Positions 17,101 to 25,133 of a stretch of DNA of 64,000 nucleotides are shown here, one piece after another. The stretch comes from Akkermansiaceae bacterium UBA7331 (GTDB lineage: Bacteria > Verrucomicrobiota > Verrucomicrobiia > Verrucomicrobiales > Akkermansiaceae). The notes beneath the pieces are model-generated. The model did no database searches and was not told the DNA's origin. It saw nothing but the letters and a program-made list of their open reading frames with translations. Numbering within the stretch: position 1 is the first letter of the stretch; every line of letters starts with the position of its first letter. Both the position numbers and the translations under genes were made by a program. The stretch lies in NCBI GenBank assembly GCA_002471255.1, contig DKPP01000007.1, positions 1 to 64,000 of the forward strand, written 5' to 3'.

Positions 17101-19628
17101 TTTCAGGTTCAGGGAAAAGCTCCTTGGCATTTGATATCTTCTTCGCCGAAGGTCAGAGGCGTTTTATGGATGTGATGTCTCCTTATGCACGACAATTCAC
17201 CGAACAGCTTGAAAGCCCCGATATTGATCGCTTGACCGGATTACCACCAACGGTAGCAATTGAACAAAACGTCTCCCGTGGAGGTACGAAATCTACGGTA
17301 GGTACAGTGACGGAAATATGGCAGTTCTTACGCTTACTTTATGCGAAATTAGGTCAGGCATATTGCCCAAATTGTCAAATCCCGGTTGGTAAACGCTCTG
17401 AAGCCGAAGTCGTACAGCTCGTTTTGCAAAGTTTGGCAAAAAACTCACGATTGATGCTTATGGCACCTCTCGTACGAAACAGAAAAGGTCATTATGCCGA
17501 TTTAGTGAGATGGGCCGAACACCGTGGTTATGATGCTTTTTGGATTGATGGGGCTTACACGAAAATTGATGATTTTAAACCATTAGATCGTTATTCCAAT
17601 CACGATTTAGATCTGGTAACGGCTTATCTGACTAAAGATATGTCAGCCCAAGAAGTCGAAGCACGCGTTAAAGATGCCTTAAAACTTGGTGAAGGGTTTA
17701 TCCAAATTGCCAAAGTGGCTTCTTCTACTCCTGAATTAATCGGTACAAAACTAGCTTGCCCTAGTTGCGGTACATCATTCCAAGAATTAGAGCCATCAAC
17801 ATTCTCATATAATTCGCCACGAGGTTGGTGTCAGCATTGCAAAGGGCATGGCATCACTGCTAAAGTGAAGATGAAGGAAGAAAAAGCTAATTCCTTGCTA
17901 GAAGCGGAAATGGTCTATGATAAAGACTTAGAGAAGATGATGGACGATGAGGCTGAATTTGAGGTTTGCCCCGAATGTGAAGGTGTGCGACTCAATGCCT
18001 TTGCTCGATCCGTGCAAGTACAAGGATTTACTCCCGGTGTATTATCATCTTTATCTGCTCTTGATGCGGCTAAGCTCATAGCTAGTTGGCAATTTGTGGG
18101 ACAAGATGCCCTAATCGCTCGCGACGTGGTATCGGAAGTTGTCCAACGTCTGGAATTTTTACATCATGTAGGCTTAGGCTATCTTTCATTAGATCGTAGT
18201 GCTACGACTTTATCCGGAGGGGAAACACAACGTATCCGCTTGGCGGCTCAATTGGGTTCACATTTGAGAGGTGTTTTGTATATTCTAGATGAACCTACTA
18301 TTGGTTTGCATCCAAGCGATAACGAACGTCTGTTGGGGGCCTTAAATCAACTAAAAGACAGGGGAAATACTCTTTTAGTCGTTGAGCATGATGAGGAAAC
18401 AATGAAACAAGCGGACCGTATTGTGGATTTAGGCCCAGGGGCCGGTATTAATGGAGGGCAAATCGTAGCTGATGGTACATTTGACGAAATAGCCGAAATC
18501 CCCGATTCCGTAACAGGGTTAGCTTTGCATGAAAAACCAAAACATCCTTATTTTGGCAAGAGACGCCCAATTCCTCGTAAAAAAGATCAAGATGCTTGGC
18601 TGTCTATTTCCGGTTGTACGTTAAATAACCTTAAAAATATAGATGTAGCCGTGCCGAAAGGTCGATTGACCGTTGTCACTGGTGTGTCCGGAGCTGGTAA
18701 GACTTCTTTAATAACCGGTACGATGCGTTTGGTTGCCAAAGAGGCAAAAGGGGATCATATCACGGCATCTGATCGTGCGTGTTGGAAGTCTTCCTCAGGT
18801 TTTGATTCGATGAGAATGATTTATGAAGTCGATCAAAAGCCAATAGGCAAAACTCCTCGCTCGACCCCATCGACATATATGGGGATTATGGATGATATTC
18901 GGACATTATTTGCTCAAACAGCAGATGCCAAAAGGTTAGGCTATGATCGTGGTAGATTTTCCTTCAATACTTCACAAGGGAATTGCGAAGCTTGTAAGGG
19001 TACCGGTATGCAAAAGTTAGAAATGGACTTTTTGCCGCCTTGCTATGTGTTATGTGAAACTTGCCGTGGAAAAAGATATAATTCAGGCACTTTAATGGCT
19101 AGGTACAAAGGCAAAACGATTGCCGACGTACTACAAATGGATTTCACGGAAGCATCCGAATTCTTTAGTTCACAACCGCGCATCGCCGAACCCTTGCAAT
19201 TATTATCGGAAACAGGTTTAGGTTATTTGACTTTAGGTCAAGCTTCTAACACTTTATCGGGTGGTGAAGCTCAACGCCTTAAATTGGTTACGGAATTAAT
19301 TAAAGGTCAGCGTGTCGTTAGACAGTCATTATTAAAAGGCAAGCCATTACCAAGTGACTTATATCTTATCGAGGAACCTTCTATCGGGTTGCATCCTCAA
19401 GATGTAAGACGCCTTATTGATGTGTTGTATCGATTAGTTAACCAAGGTCATACAGTCGTGGTGATTGAGCACAATACCGAAATAATGGCCGAGGCGGATT
19501 ATATTATCGACATGGGCCCCGGTCCCGGAGAAGAGGGCGGACGTATCGTGATAAGTGGCACGCCGGAGAAGGTTGCTAAAGGCAAATCAATCACGGCGCC
19601 TTATATTCTTCAGGAGTTGGAATCATGA
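14124..19628 (+). CDS. uvrA: Double-length excinuclease ABC subunit A (two UvrA units in one polypeptide)
   Basis: 1834 residues, about twice a normal UvrA (around 940). Four ABC ATPase modules are visible: Walker A at about 36 (GPSGSGKT), 629 (GVSGSGKS), 992 (GLSGSGKS) and 1520 (GVSGAGKT); signature motifs at about 478, 826, 1363 and 1712 (LSGGE); Walker B as LDEPTVGLHP, LDEPSTGLH, LDEPTIGLHP and IEEPSIGLHP. CxxC zinc modules (CPKCRGYG, CPACHGKR, CPRCAGMG, CPNCQIP, CEACKGTG, CETCRGKR) occur in both halves, and the fusion point is near residue 960. UvrA dimers scan DNA for lesions and load UvrB; here one chain could form the dimer by itself. Tandem UvrA is known from Chlamydia. The last ATPase carries Ile-Glu-Glu-Pro in place of Leu-Asp-Glu-Pro. 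Confidence 0.97.
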   Translation: MSNGDNSWISIQGAREHNLKNINVNIPLGKLTVVTGPSGSGKTSLAMHTLYAEGQRRYMETFSPYVRQFMDRMDKPDVDAIDNILPSIALQQRNSIRTSRSTVGTMTGLNDYWKFVFARLSVGHDPQTGHIVKPATPESIWQDLISNQVSTALVCFKLNRPEQVTGEEFKQDLAAQGYLRAFIDGNAVRLDDPDVELGEQVWIIQDRLQINDDQHQRGLEALEAAIKFGRDRVRITTRSDDDTWSNIRDYRSDWYPLQEPRPGLFSFNSPLGACPKCRGYGRIITIDYARCVYPQLSIKDGALHIFETENGQECKRDLLRANKKRSNPIRLNVPWKNLDQWERDWVMNGDPGGDWDSLWQEGKWYGVKGYFDYLESRTHKMHIRVYLSRFRVYTECPACHGKRLRPEALLFTIDGKTLPDLFVMPMSELLPWVDKNVVPYSAEDAGLKHAVQELRSRLAYLNEVGLGYLCSDRTTRTLSGGEIERVSLTTCLGASLTDTLFVLDEPTVGLHPRDTSRLMDAMNRLKNRGNTLVVVEHEESVMRGADYLIDMGPASGKEGGEVVFAGRPDEMSQQDLSLTGLYLHGERSIPVPDKRRKPKKWLSISGATRNNLNDLSVKVPLGVFACLTGVSGSGKSTLAHDVIYLHSLVQQGITCEETPAQVRQIKGWESISEVLLVDQSPIVRTPRSTPAVYAGVFDEIRALFCATEAAKSRQLKPGFFSFNSGEGRCPRCAGMGSEKIEMQFLSDIFITCPLCHGLRYGQEALQIFYRDKNIAQVLQMTITESIDWFGSESDAKTKKILSKLNVLKQVGLGHLGLGQALNTLSGGENQRLKLAKVLLDQLQNKKGISPKMLILDEPSTGLHFQDISVLLEVFHELVNQGHSLLVIEHNVEVIKSADYVIDLGPEGGNEGGQIVAVGTPEDIIKQAKGYTYAFLDQAINHHAISLPKLAQISDDAESQVIPGYISLRGARHHNLKNVDLDVKRGEMTVLTGLSGSGKSSLAFDIFFAEGQRRFMDVMSPYARQFTEQLESPDIDRLTGLPPTVAIEQNVSRGGTKSTVGTVTEIWQFLRLLYAKLGQAYCPNCQIPVGKRSEAEVVQLVLQSLAKNSRLMLMAPLVRNRKGHYADLVRWAEHRGYDAFWIDGAYTKIDDFKPLDRYSNHDLDLVTAYLTKDMSAQEVEARVKDALKLGEGFIQIAKVASSTPELIGTKLACPSCGTSFQELEPSTFSYNSPRGWCQHCKGHGITAKVKMKEEKANSLLEAEMVYDKDLEKMMDDEAEFEVCPECEGVRLNAFARSVQVQGFTPGVLSSLSALDAAKLIASWQFVGQDALIARDVVSEVVQRLEFLHHVGLGYLSLDRSATTLSGGETQRIRLAAQLGSHLRGVLYILDEPTIGLHPSDNERLLGALNQLKDRGNTLLVVEHDEETMKQADRIVDLGPGAGINGGQIVADGTFDEIAEIPDSVTGLALHEKPKHPYFGKRRPIPRKKDQDAWLSISGCTLNNLKNIDVAVPKGRLTVVTGVSGAGKTSLITGTMRLVAKEAKGDHITASDRACWKSSSGFDSMRMIYEVDQKPIGKTPRSTPSTYMGIMDDIRTLFAQTADAKRLGYDRGRFSFNTSQGNCEACKGTGMQKLEMDFLPPCYVLCETCRGKRYNSGTLMARYKGKTIADVLQMDFTEASEFFSSQPRIAEPLQLLSETGLGYLTLGQASNTLSGGEAQRLKLVTELIKGQRVVRQSLLKGKPLPSDLYLIEEPSIGLHPQDVRRLIDVLYRLVNQGHTVVVIEHNTEIMAEADYIIDMGPGPGEEGGRIVISGTPEKVAKGKSITAPYILQELES

Positions 19629-19719
19629 TAAACAATCACGGGAAAAACTTTGACACATTAACTTAAAAAACTTGGATGAATGTAAAACATGTGCAAGATG
19701 TGTGTAGCTCACTGAAAGA

Positions 19720-19753
19720 ACCGAGTTCAATCGGTAGCAATCTTGTTACAAGA
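19720..19753 (+). promoter_or_regulatory. Two small hairpins in the leader of pgi
   Basis: ACCGA/TCGGT (19720-19735) and TCTTG/CAAGA (19741-19753) lie in the region between uvrA and pgi, after a TTGACA at 19650-19655 whose -10 (weak, near 19672-19680) is uncertain. They could form in a leader of about 100 bases; a regulatory role is not shown. Confidence 0.3.
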
Positions 19754-19778
19754 CTATGTTTTTCCACCAATTAAAAGT

Positions 19779-21317
19779 ATGATGAACTTATATGCTCAAC
19801 AGCTTGTGCGTTACCCTGAAATGGGGATTTCGCTTGATTTCTCAAAATTGCCTTTAGATGCGGAATTTTTAACCGCCATGGAGGACAAAGTAGAGCGCGC
19901 TTTCAATGACCGTAAGGCTTTAGAATCCGGTTCCATTGCTAACCCTGATGAACAACGCATGGTTGGTCACTACTGGTTACGTAATTCCGATTTAGCCCCA
20001 AATGCCGAACTTAAAGCTCAGGTTGATGAGCCGTTGGCAGATCTAAAAGCTTTTGGTCAAGCTGTATTGGATGGCGAAATTGCTCCTCCAAATGCTCCTT
20101 ATTATACCACAGCTTTGATCGTAGGTATCGGTGGTTCCGCACTTGGCCCTGAGTTGGTGGCTGATGCCATTCCTGCAGCGGGACTTGATATGGCTTTCTT
20201 GGATAATACCGATCCGGATGGTATGTACAAAGTGCTTGAGTGCCTTCCATTGGAACAAACTCTTGTTGTTGTTATCTCAAAATCAGGCGGTACCCCTGAA
20301 ACCCGTAATGGCATGAAAGTCGTACAAGACTTTTTCGCTAAAAACGGTTTAGCATTTGCACCACAGGCTGTAGCTGTGACAGGTGTAGGTTCCATGCTTG
20401 ATAAAACAGCAGAAAGCGAAGGCTGGAGCAAACGTTTCCCAATGGAAGATTGGGTAGGCGGCCGTACTTCCGTTATGTCTGTCGTTGGTTTAGTGCCGGC
20501 TATTCTTCAAGGTGTAAACGTTGATGAAATGCTCAAGGGTGCTCGCGATATGGACGAAAAGACACGCCAAGATTGCGTCGCTTGCAATGCGTCCATGAAA
20601 TTGGCTTTAGCATGGTACAAAGCTTCCAACGGTAAAGGCGAAAAAGACATGGTTGTGCTTCCGTACAAAGATTCTTTAGTTCTTTTCTCCAAGTACCTTC
20701 AACAATTGATCATGGAATCAATCGGCAAGAAGCTTGATTTGGAAGGTAACGAAGTTTTCCAAGGTCTTTCCGTATATGGTAACAAGGGATCCACCGACCA
20801 ACACGCATACGTGCAACAATTACGTGATGGTGTGGCTAATTTCTTCGCCACCTTTATCGAAGTACGTGAAAACAAAAACGATACTGTTGATGTAGAAGCT
20901 GGCAATAAGAGCGGTGATTTCTTGCAAGGTTTCCTTCGTGGTACACGTCAAGCGCTTACCGAATCAGGACGTCCTTCCATTACGATTTCCATTGCTGAAG
21001 TGAATGCCTATTCCTTAGGTATGTTAATTGCTTTGTTTGAGCGTGCCGTTTCTTACTATGCTTCATTAGTAAACATTAATGCTTACCACCAACCAGGCGT
21101 AGAAGCAGGCAAAAAGGCTGCCGGACAATTCTTAAATCTATTGGCTCAAGTACGTGACGCCATCGTTGCCGAACCGAAAACAGCAACTCAAATTGCTACC
21201 GAATTAGGTGCTGATGATGAATCTGTTTATCATTGCCTCGTTCACATCGCATCTAATAATTGTGAAGTGACTTGGAACCAAGCTGAAACAGCCGATCAAG
21301 ATACATTTAGTAAATAA
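19779..21317 (+). CDS. pgi: Glucose-6-phosphate isomerase
   Basis: 512 residues from the ATG at 19779 (a TTG at 19743 would add 12). The sugar-isomerase fold is shown by VGIGGSALGPELV, the phosphate-binding VISKSGGTPETRNG, the signature VGGRTSVMSVVGL and STDQHAYVQQL with the catalytic His; the last 60 residues form an extra helical tail. It interconverts glucose-6-phosphate and fructose-6-phosphate in glycolysis. The active-site layout resembles the shorter bacterial/archaeal PGI branch rather than E. coli. Codon use is strongly biased, as expected for a highly expressed glycolytic gene. Confidence 0.95.
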   Translation: MMNLYAQQLVRYPEMGISLDFSKLPLDAEFLTAMEDKVERAFNDRKALESGSIANPDEQRMVGHYWLRNSDLAPNAELKAQVDEPLADLKAFGQAVLDGEIAPPNAPYYTTALIVGIGGSALGPELVADAIPAAGLDMAFLDNTDPDGMYKVLECLPLEQTLVVVISKSGGTPETRNGMKVVQDFFAKNGLAFAPQAVAVTGVGSMLDKTAESEGWSKRFPMEDWVGGRTSVMSVVGLVPAILQGVNVDEMLKGARDMDEKTRQDCVACNASMKLALAWYKASNGKGEKDMVVLPYKDSLVLFSKYLQQLIMESIGKKLDLEGNEVFQGLSVYGNKGSTDQHAYVQQLRDGVANFFATFIEVRENKNDTVDVEAGNKSGDFLQGFLRGTRQALTESGRPSITISIAEVNAYSLGMLIALFERAVSYYASLVNINAYHQPGVEAGKKAAGQFLNLLAQVRDAIVAEPKTATQIATELGADDESVYHCLVHIASNNCEVTWNQAETADQDTFSK

Positions 21318-21343
21318 TTTCAGTTTTAAGCTGAAAAATTGAT

Positions 21344-21410
21344 CAATAAGTCACATCTTAATACGTAAGTTCGTTTAAAAACGACTAATCGTATGAGATG
21401 TGACTTATTG
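21344..21410 (+). terminator. Unusually long hairpin downstream of pgi, probable terminator
   Basis: The outer arms 21344-21365 and 21390-21410 are complementary (CAATAAGTCACATCT against AGATGTGACTTATTG, then AATACG against CGTAT with one extra base), and an inner CGTT/AACG stem caps the structure. It lies between pgi and cdsA. No clear T-run follows, so attenuation or RNA processing are alternatives. Confidence 0.6.
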
Positions 21411-21496
21411 TTGTATAGGGTAAAGAAAAATACCTTTTACAAATACGTACCTTTTTCATTTGCCCAACTATTCAAGAATATGATAGTCTCACGAGC

Positions 21497-22468
21497 GTGA
21501 CAGACGAAAACATATCCAACAAAGAACAAACCTCGAAACTAACAACTTTTTTACAGCGTCTCACCAGCACGATTATTTTATTGGCCGTTTTTGGTGGAGC
21601 TTTATATTTTAACGATACCGTTCTCTATGCAGGAGTATTGTGCTTATTGAGTTTGATGACTTCTTTTGAGTGGTATAAGATGCTTAAGGTTTCGGGTAAA
21701 CCTGCTCAACCTAAAATTTCCTTCTGGTGTAATATATTACTTATTCTATTGGTTTTCAGTGCGGTTTATGCGAGTCAATCTGGTGATCCGGGTATGGTGA
21801 TATTTATGTTTGTCTTGCTGTCTGTTTTGGTAGTACCCATTACGGCTATTATTACTTTTACCTATGCAATGAGGAAACCTATTGAAGGCACGAATTCCTT
21901 GCAAGAAGTAGGAACAAGCATCTTATCCTTAATTTATCCAAATGGTATGTTCTTGGCTGGTGCCTTGCTATTGTTTTACTCTCAATCTCAATTTGCCTCA
22001 TACGGATTGACCGACGGTGTAGCTTATTTAATCTTTGTCTTACTTATTACGAAAGGTTCCGACATTTTTGCCTACATCAGCGGAGTTTTATTAGGTGGTA
22101 AGTTTTTTACAAAAAAATTAATTCCACATATTAGCCCTAAAAAATCATGGGAAGGCATCATCGGATCCTTTATTTTAACGCAGATTTTCGGTTTTCTTTT
22201 GGCGTACTGTTTATTGGAATCTTTAGTATGGTCAAATGGTTTTTCTTTGTCGGATCTTCATTCTCTATACTTGTTTATCTTTATCGCAGTGATGTTCGTA
22301 TTGGCTGTTATCGGTGATTTGGCCGGCTCGTTAATTAAAAGAAGTTTGTCTGTAAAAGATTCAGGATCTCTTTTACCCGGTATCGGTGGCATATTTGATT
22401 TAATTGATAGCCCTGCCTTTACTTTACCTATTGCGACGGCTCTTTGGATAATATGCTTCCTATCTTAG
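21497..22468 (+). CDS. cdsA: Phosphatidate cytidylyltransferase, phospholipid synthesis
   Basis: 323 residues from a GTG at 21497. Multiple membrane helices; the conserved LLITKGSDIFAYISGVLLGG and KLIPHISPKKSWEG segments and the C-terminal signature SLIKRSLSVKDSGSLLPGIG with FDLIDS identify CdsA, which makes CDP-diacylglycerol from CTP and phosphatidate in the inner membrane. The signature differs from the textbook form at two places: HGG reads IGG and DRxD reads DLID. A TATGAT (21479-21484) lies 12 bases before the GTG. The next gene overlaps its end by 16 bases, so the two are translationally coupled. Confidence 0.93.
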   Translation: MTDENISNKEQTSKLTTFLQRLTSTIILLAVFGGALYFNDTVLYAGVLCLLSLMTSFEWYKMLKVSGKPAQPKISFWCNILLILLVFSAVYASQSGDPGMVIFMFVLLSVLVVPITAIITFTYAMRKPIEGTNSLQEVGTSILSLIYPNGMFLAGALLLFYSQSQFASYGLTDGVAYLIFVLLITKGSDIFAYISGVLLGGKFFTKKLIPHISPKKSWEGIIGSFILTQIFGFLLAYCLLESLVWSNGFSLSDLHSLYLFIFIAVMFVLAVIGDLAGSLIKRSLSVKDSGSLLPGIGGIFDLIDSPAFTLPIATALWIICFLS

Positions 22469-25026
22469 AGATCAAAGGCGATATACAAAACGCCTGTCAA
22501 AATCCAGGGTTCCAATTACTGATTAAGGCTCCTACCGGATCGGGTAAATCTACCCAAGTCCCACAATTTTTACATGAAGCGGGGATTTCGAGCCAAGGCG
22601 CCATTATTGTCGTACAGCCTCGTCGTATAGCAGCTCGTTTGTTGGCTCGACATGTAGCCAAATCATTTAATGAGCCTGTTGGTCGCACCGTTGGTTACGT
22701 CGTGCGTTTTGAGCGACAAATATCGTCCGAAACGTCCATTATCTTTTTAACGGATGGCATGCTAGAGAGATGGATGATTGATAATCCATCTTTAAACGGG
22801 ATTTCGGCCATCGTTTTCGACGAGTTTCATGAACGTAGCTTATCAGGCGACCTATGTTTAGGACGAGCCCTTGACCTACAAAAAACGACGCGACCCGATT
22901 TAGGATTGGTGATCATGTCAGCTACGATTGAGCTGGACCTTTTATCGAACTCTCTAGGTGACAATGTCCAATGTTTAGAGGCACAGGGAAGATGTTATCC
23001 CGTAGAGATTGATTATTTACCGGCCAAGCAACGTAAAAACATCCGAGGTGTCATCGAAACACCTGCTATTTGGGAACAAGCCGTGTCGGCTGTTGCATCT
23101 GCCATCAAGAGGGGAAGAGCAGACGATGTGTTGATTTTTATGCCGGGATCTTACGAAATTCGTAAGACGGTTGAGGCTTTAAAATCCCAGTCGTGGCTGT
23201 CGAATTGGGATATTGTTGAGCTACACGGTTCTTTATCCCCTGATTTGCAAAATAAGGCTGTAGAATCGGGTACTCGTCCTAAAGTAATTGTGTCGACCAA
23301 TGTAGCGGAAACATCTTTGACTATTGAAGGAGTTCGTACCGTTATTGATTCGGGGCTTGTCAGATTGTCGGGATGGGATCCATTCCGAGCAATGAACACA
23401 TTGAGGTTAGAAAAAACATCACAAGCTTCAGCAGACCAACGAACCGGACGTGCCGGTCGCGTGCAAGAAGGGCTAAGCTTACGTCTTTGGAGCAAAACCG
23501 AGCAAGAAAAACGAATTTCGCAAACTCTGCCTGAGTTATTCCGAGTGGATTTAAGCGGTGCTTTATTAACTCTACACGAATGGGGATATGCTCATTGGCA
23601 GGAATTTCCTTGGTTCAATGAACCCCCTACGGATGTTTTAAATCAGGGAGAATCATTATTAAAAGAATTAGGGGCTTTAGGTGAAGATGGGCATATTACG
23701 GAAATAGGTCGTCAAATGATGGCTTATCCCTTACCGCCTAGATTGGCTCGTTTCATGATAGAGGCTCGTGAAAAGCAATGTTACATCGAAGCCGCAGCCA
23801 TTACTTCCTTATTACATAGTGAAAGAATCGCTCATAAATCGGGGTTAAATCCGGATTGGTGGGAAAATGATGATTTTACTGACTTCCAAGCAGAGTGGAG
23901 AGCCGCTATAGGCGCATACGAAAATCAATTTGATGCTCGCTATTGTACCCAATGGGGGATTTCAGCACGAGCTGCCCGTGAAATTTGGCAATCTTACAAT
24001 CAATTGATTCATTTAGAGGTAAAAGGGAATATGAAAGAGATTCCTCTGCCGGATTTTCAATTTGCTCGCTCAGCTTTAATTGATTCCTTACTCACTGCCT
24101 ATGGAGATCATGTAGGGGTGAAAAACGGTATCGCTGCAAATACGTGTAAATTGGTTGGCAATAAAAGTGGTAAAATTGATGCCACCCCTGTGCTAAAAAA
24201 TGGAATTATCTTTTTGGCCGGCGAGGTCGCTGAATTGTCAGGTAAGCAAACAGAAACCAAAATTAGTCGAAATACTCTGATCGAGCTGAGTGATTTAGAA
24301 CGCTATGATGAATCACTTTTTGAAGAAACAATCATCCCTCTTTATGACGAAACACGTCGACGAGTGATGAACCGTCGCCAAATTTATTGGAAAGGTCTGA
24401 TGCTCCTCAATCAAGACAAGGGAGATGCTGACCCAGCTATGGCTGCACCCATATTGGCGGAAAAAGTCATTGATGGAACCTTGAAATTAACCAAATGGGA
24501 TAATTCGGTAGATCAATGGATACGTAGAGTGAATTTATTAAGTAAGCTCATGCCGGAATATGACGTGCCTGAGTTCACCGAAGCGGATTCATTACTAGCT
24601 CTATCATTAGTGTGCGAAGATGCCATCGGCTACAAAGATATCAAAGATAGGGAAATTTTGCCTATTTTAAAAGATTGGCTTTCTCCTTGGCAGCAAGATG
24701 TATTGGAAAAGGAAATTCCTCAAAGTCTGTTGCTTGAAAATGGACAAAAGGTCAAAATTCACTATTCCGAAGATGGATTGCCTGAATTATCCTCGACCAT
24801 GCAAAGACTCATTGGCGTGAAAACGACTCCTTGCATCGCTCAAGGCAGACAAAAGGTTAAAATTATTTTATTAGCACCCAACCAGCGTCCTTGGCAAACA
24901 ACAGATTCCATTGAGAGATTTTGGGACTCCGGATATATTCACATGAAAAAGGATCTTGCCGGTCGTTATCCTAAACACAAATGGCCGTCTGATGAAGAGA
25001 TTCGCCAAATGCACGCCATGAAATAA
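22453..25026 (+). CDS. hrpB: HrpB-type DEAH-box ATP-dependent helicase
   Basis: 857 residues from the ATG at 22453 (a TTG nine bases upstream is also possible). Motifs in order: Walker A APTGSGKSTQVP, PRRIAARLLA, DEFHERSL (the HrpB-specific DEFH form), MSATIE, VSTNVAETSLTIEGV and QRTGRAGRV. The C-terminal HrpB domain ends with LAPNQRPWQTT and AGRYPKHKWP, both characteristic. HrpB is a putative RNA helicase of uncertain physiological role. The start lies within the end of cdsA. Downstream is a 107-base gap with inverted TGTAAAC repeats before pit. Confidence 0.95.
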   Translation: MLPILEIKGDIQNACQNPGFQLLIKAPTGSGKSTQVPQFLHEAGISSQGAIIVVQPRRIAARLLARHVAKSFNEPVGRTVGYVVRFERQISSETSIIFLTDGMLERWMIDNPSLNGISAIVFDEFHERSLSGDLCLGRALDLQKTTRPDLGLVIMSATIELDLLSNSLGDNVQCLEAQGRCYPVEIDYLPAKQRKNIRGVIETPAIWEQAVSAVASAIKRGRADDVLIFMPGSYEIRKTVEALKSQSWLSNWDIVELHGSLSPDLQNKAVESGTRPKVIVSTNVAETSLTIEGVRTVIDSGLVRLSGWDPFRAMNTLRLEKTSQASADQRTGRAGRVQEGLSLRLWSKTEQEKRISQTLPELFRVDLSGALLTLHEWGYAHWQEFPWFNEPPTDVLNQGESLLKELGALGEDGHITEIGRQMMAYPLPPRLARFMIEAREKQCYIEAAAITSLLHSERIAHKSGLNPDWWENDDFTDFQAEWRAAIGAYENQFDARYCTQWGISARAAREIWQSYNQLIHLEVKGNMKEIPLPDFQFARSALIDSLLTAYGDHVGVKNGIAANTCKLVGNKSGKIDATPVLKNGIIFLAGEVAELSGKQTETKISRNTLIELSDLERYDESLFEETIIPLYDETRRRVMNRRQIYWKGLMLLNQDKGDADPAMAAPILAEKVIDGTLKLTKWDNSVDQWIRRVNLLSKLMPEYDVPEFTEADSLLALSLVCEDAIGYKDIKDREILPILKDWLSPWQQDVLEKEIPQSLLLENGQKVKIHYSEDGLPELSSTMQRLIGVKTTPCIAQGRQKVKIILLAPNQRPWQTTDSIERFWDSGYIHMKKDLAGRYPKHKWPSDEEIRQMHAMK

Positions 25027-25072
25027 GAAAATTTGACGATTTTAACGAAAAGATTGGAAAACCGTCGGAAAT

Positions 25073-25113
25073 CTGTGTAAATAGGCTCTGTAAACAAGTA
25101 AAAAACGTTTACA
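25073..25113 (+). promoter_or_regulatory. Repeated CTGT/TGTAAAC elements upstream of the phosphate transporter
   Basis: CTGT starts at 25073 and 25088, and TGTAAAC (25089-25095) is repeated inverted as GTTTACA (25107-25113). It could be an operator (phosphate control would be the obvious idea, but spacing does not match the 11-base Pho box) or a weak hrpB terminator hairpin. Tentative. Confidence 0.3.
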
Positions 25114-25133
25114 TCATCGTCACACAGCATTAT

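Noticed and set aside
25073..25113. Canonical Pho box upstream of pit
   Set aside because: CTGT repeats are 15 bases apart rather than 11, so only a generic repeat is recorded.
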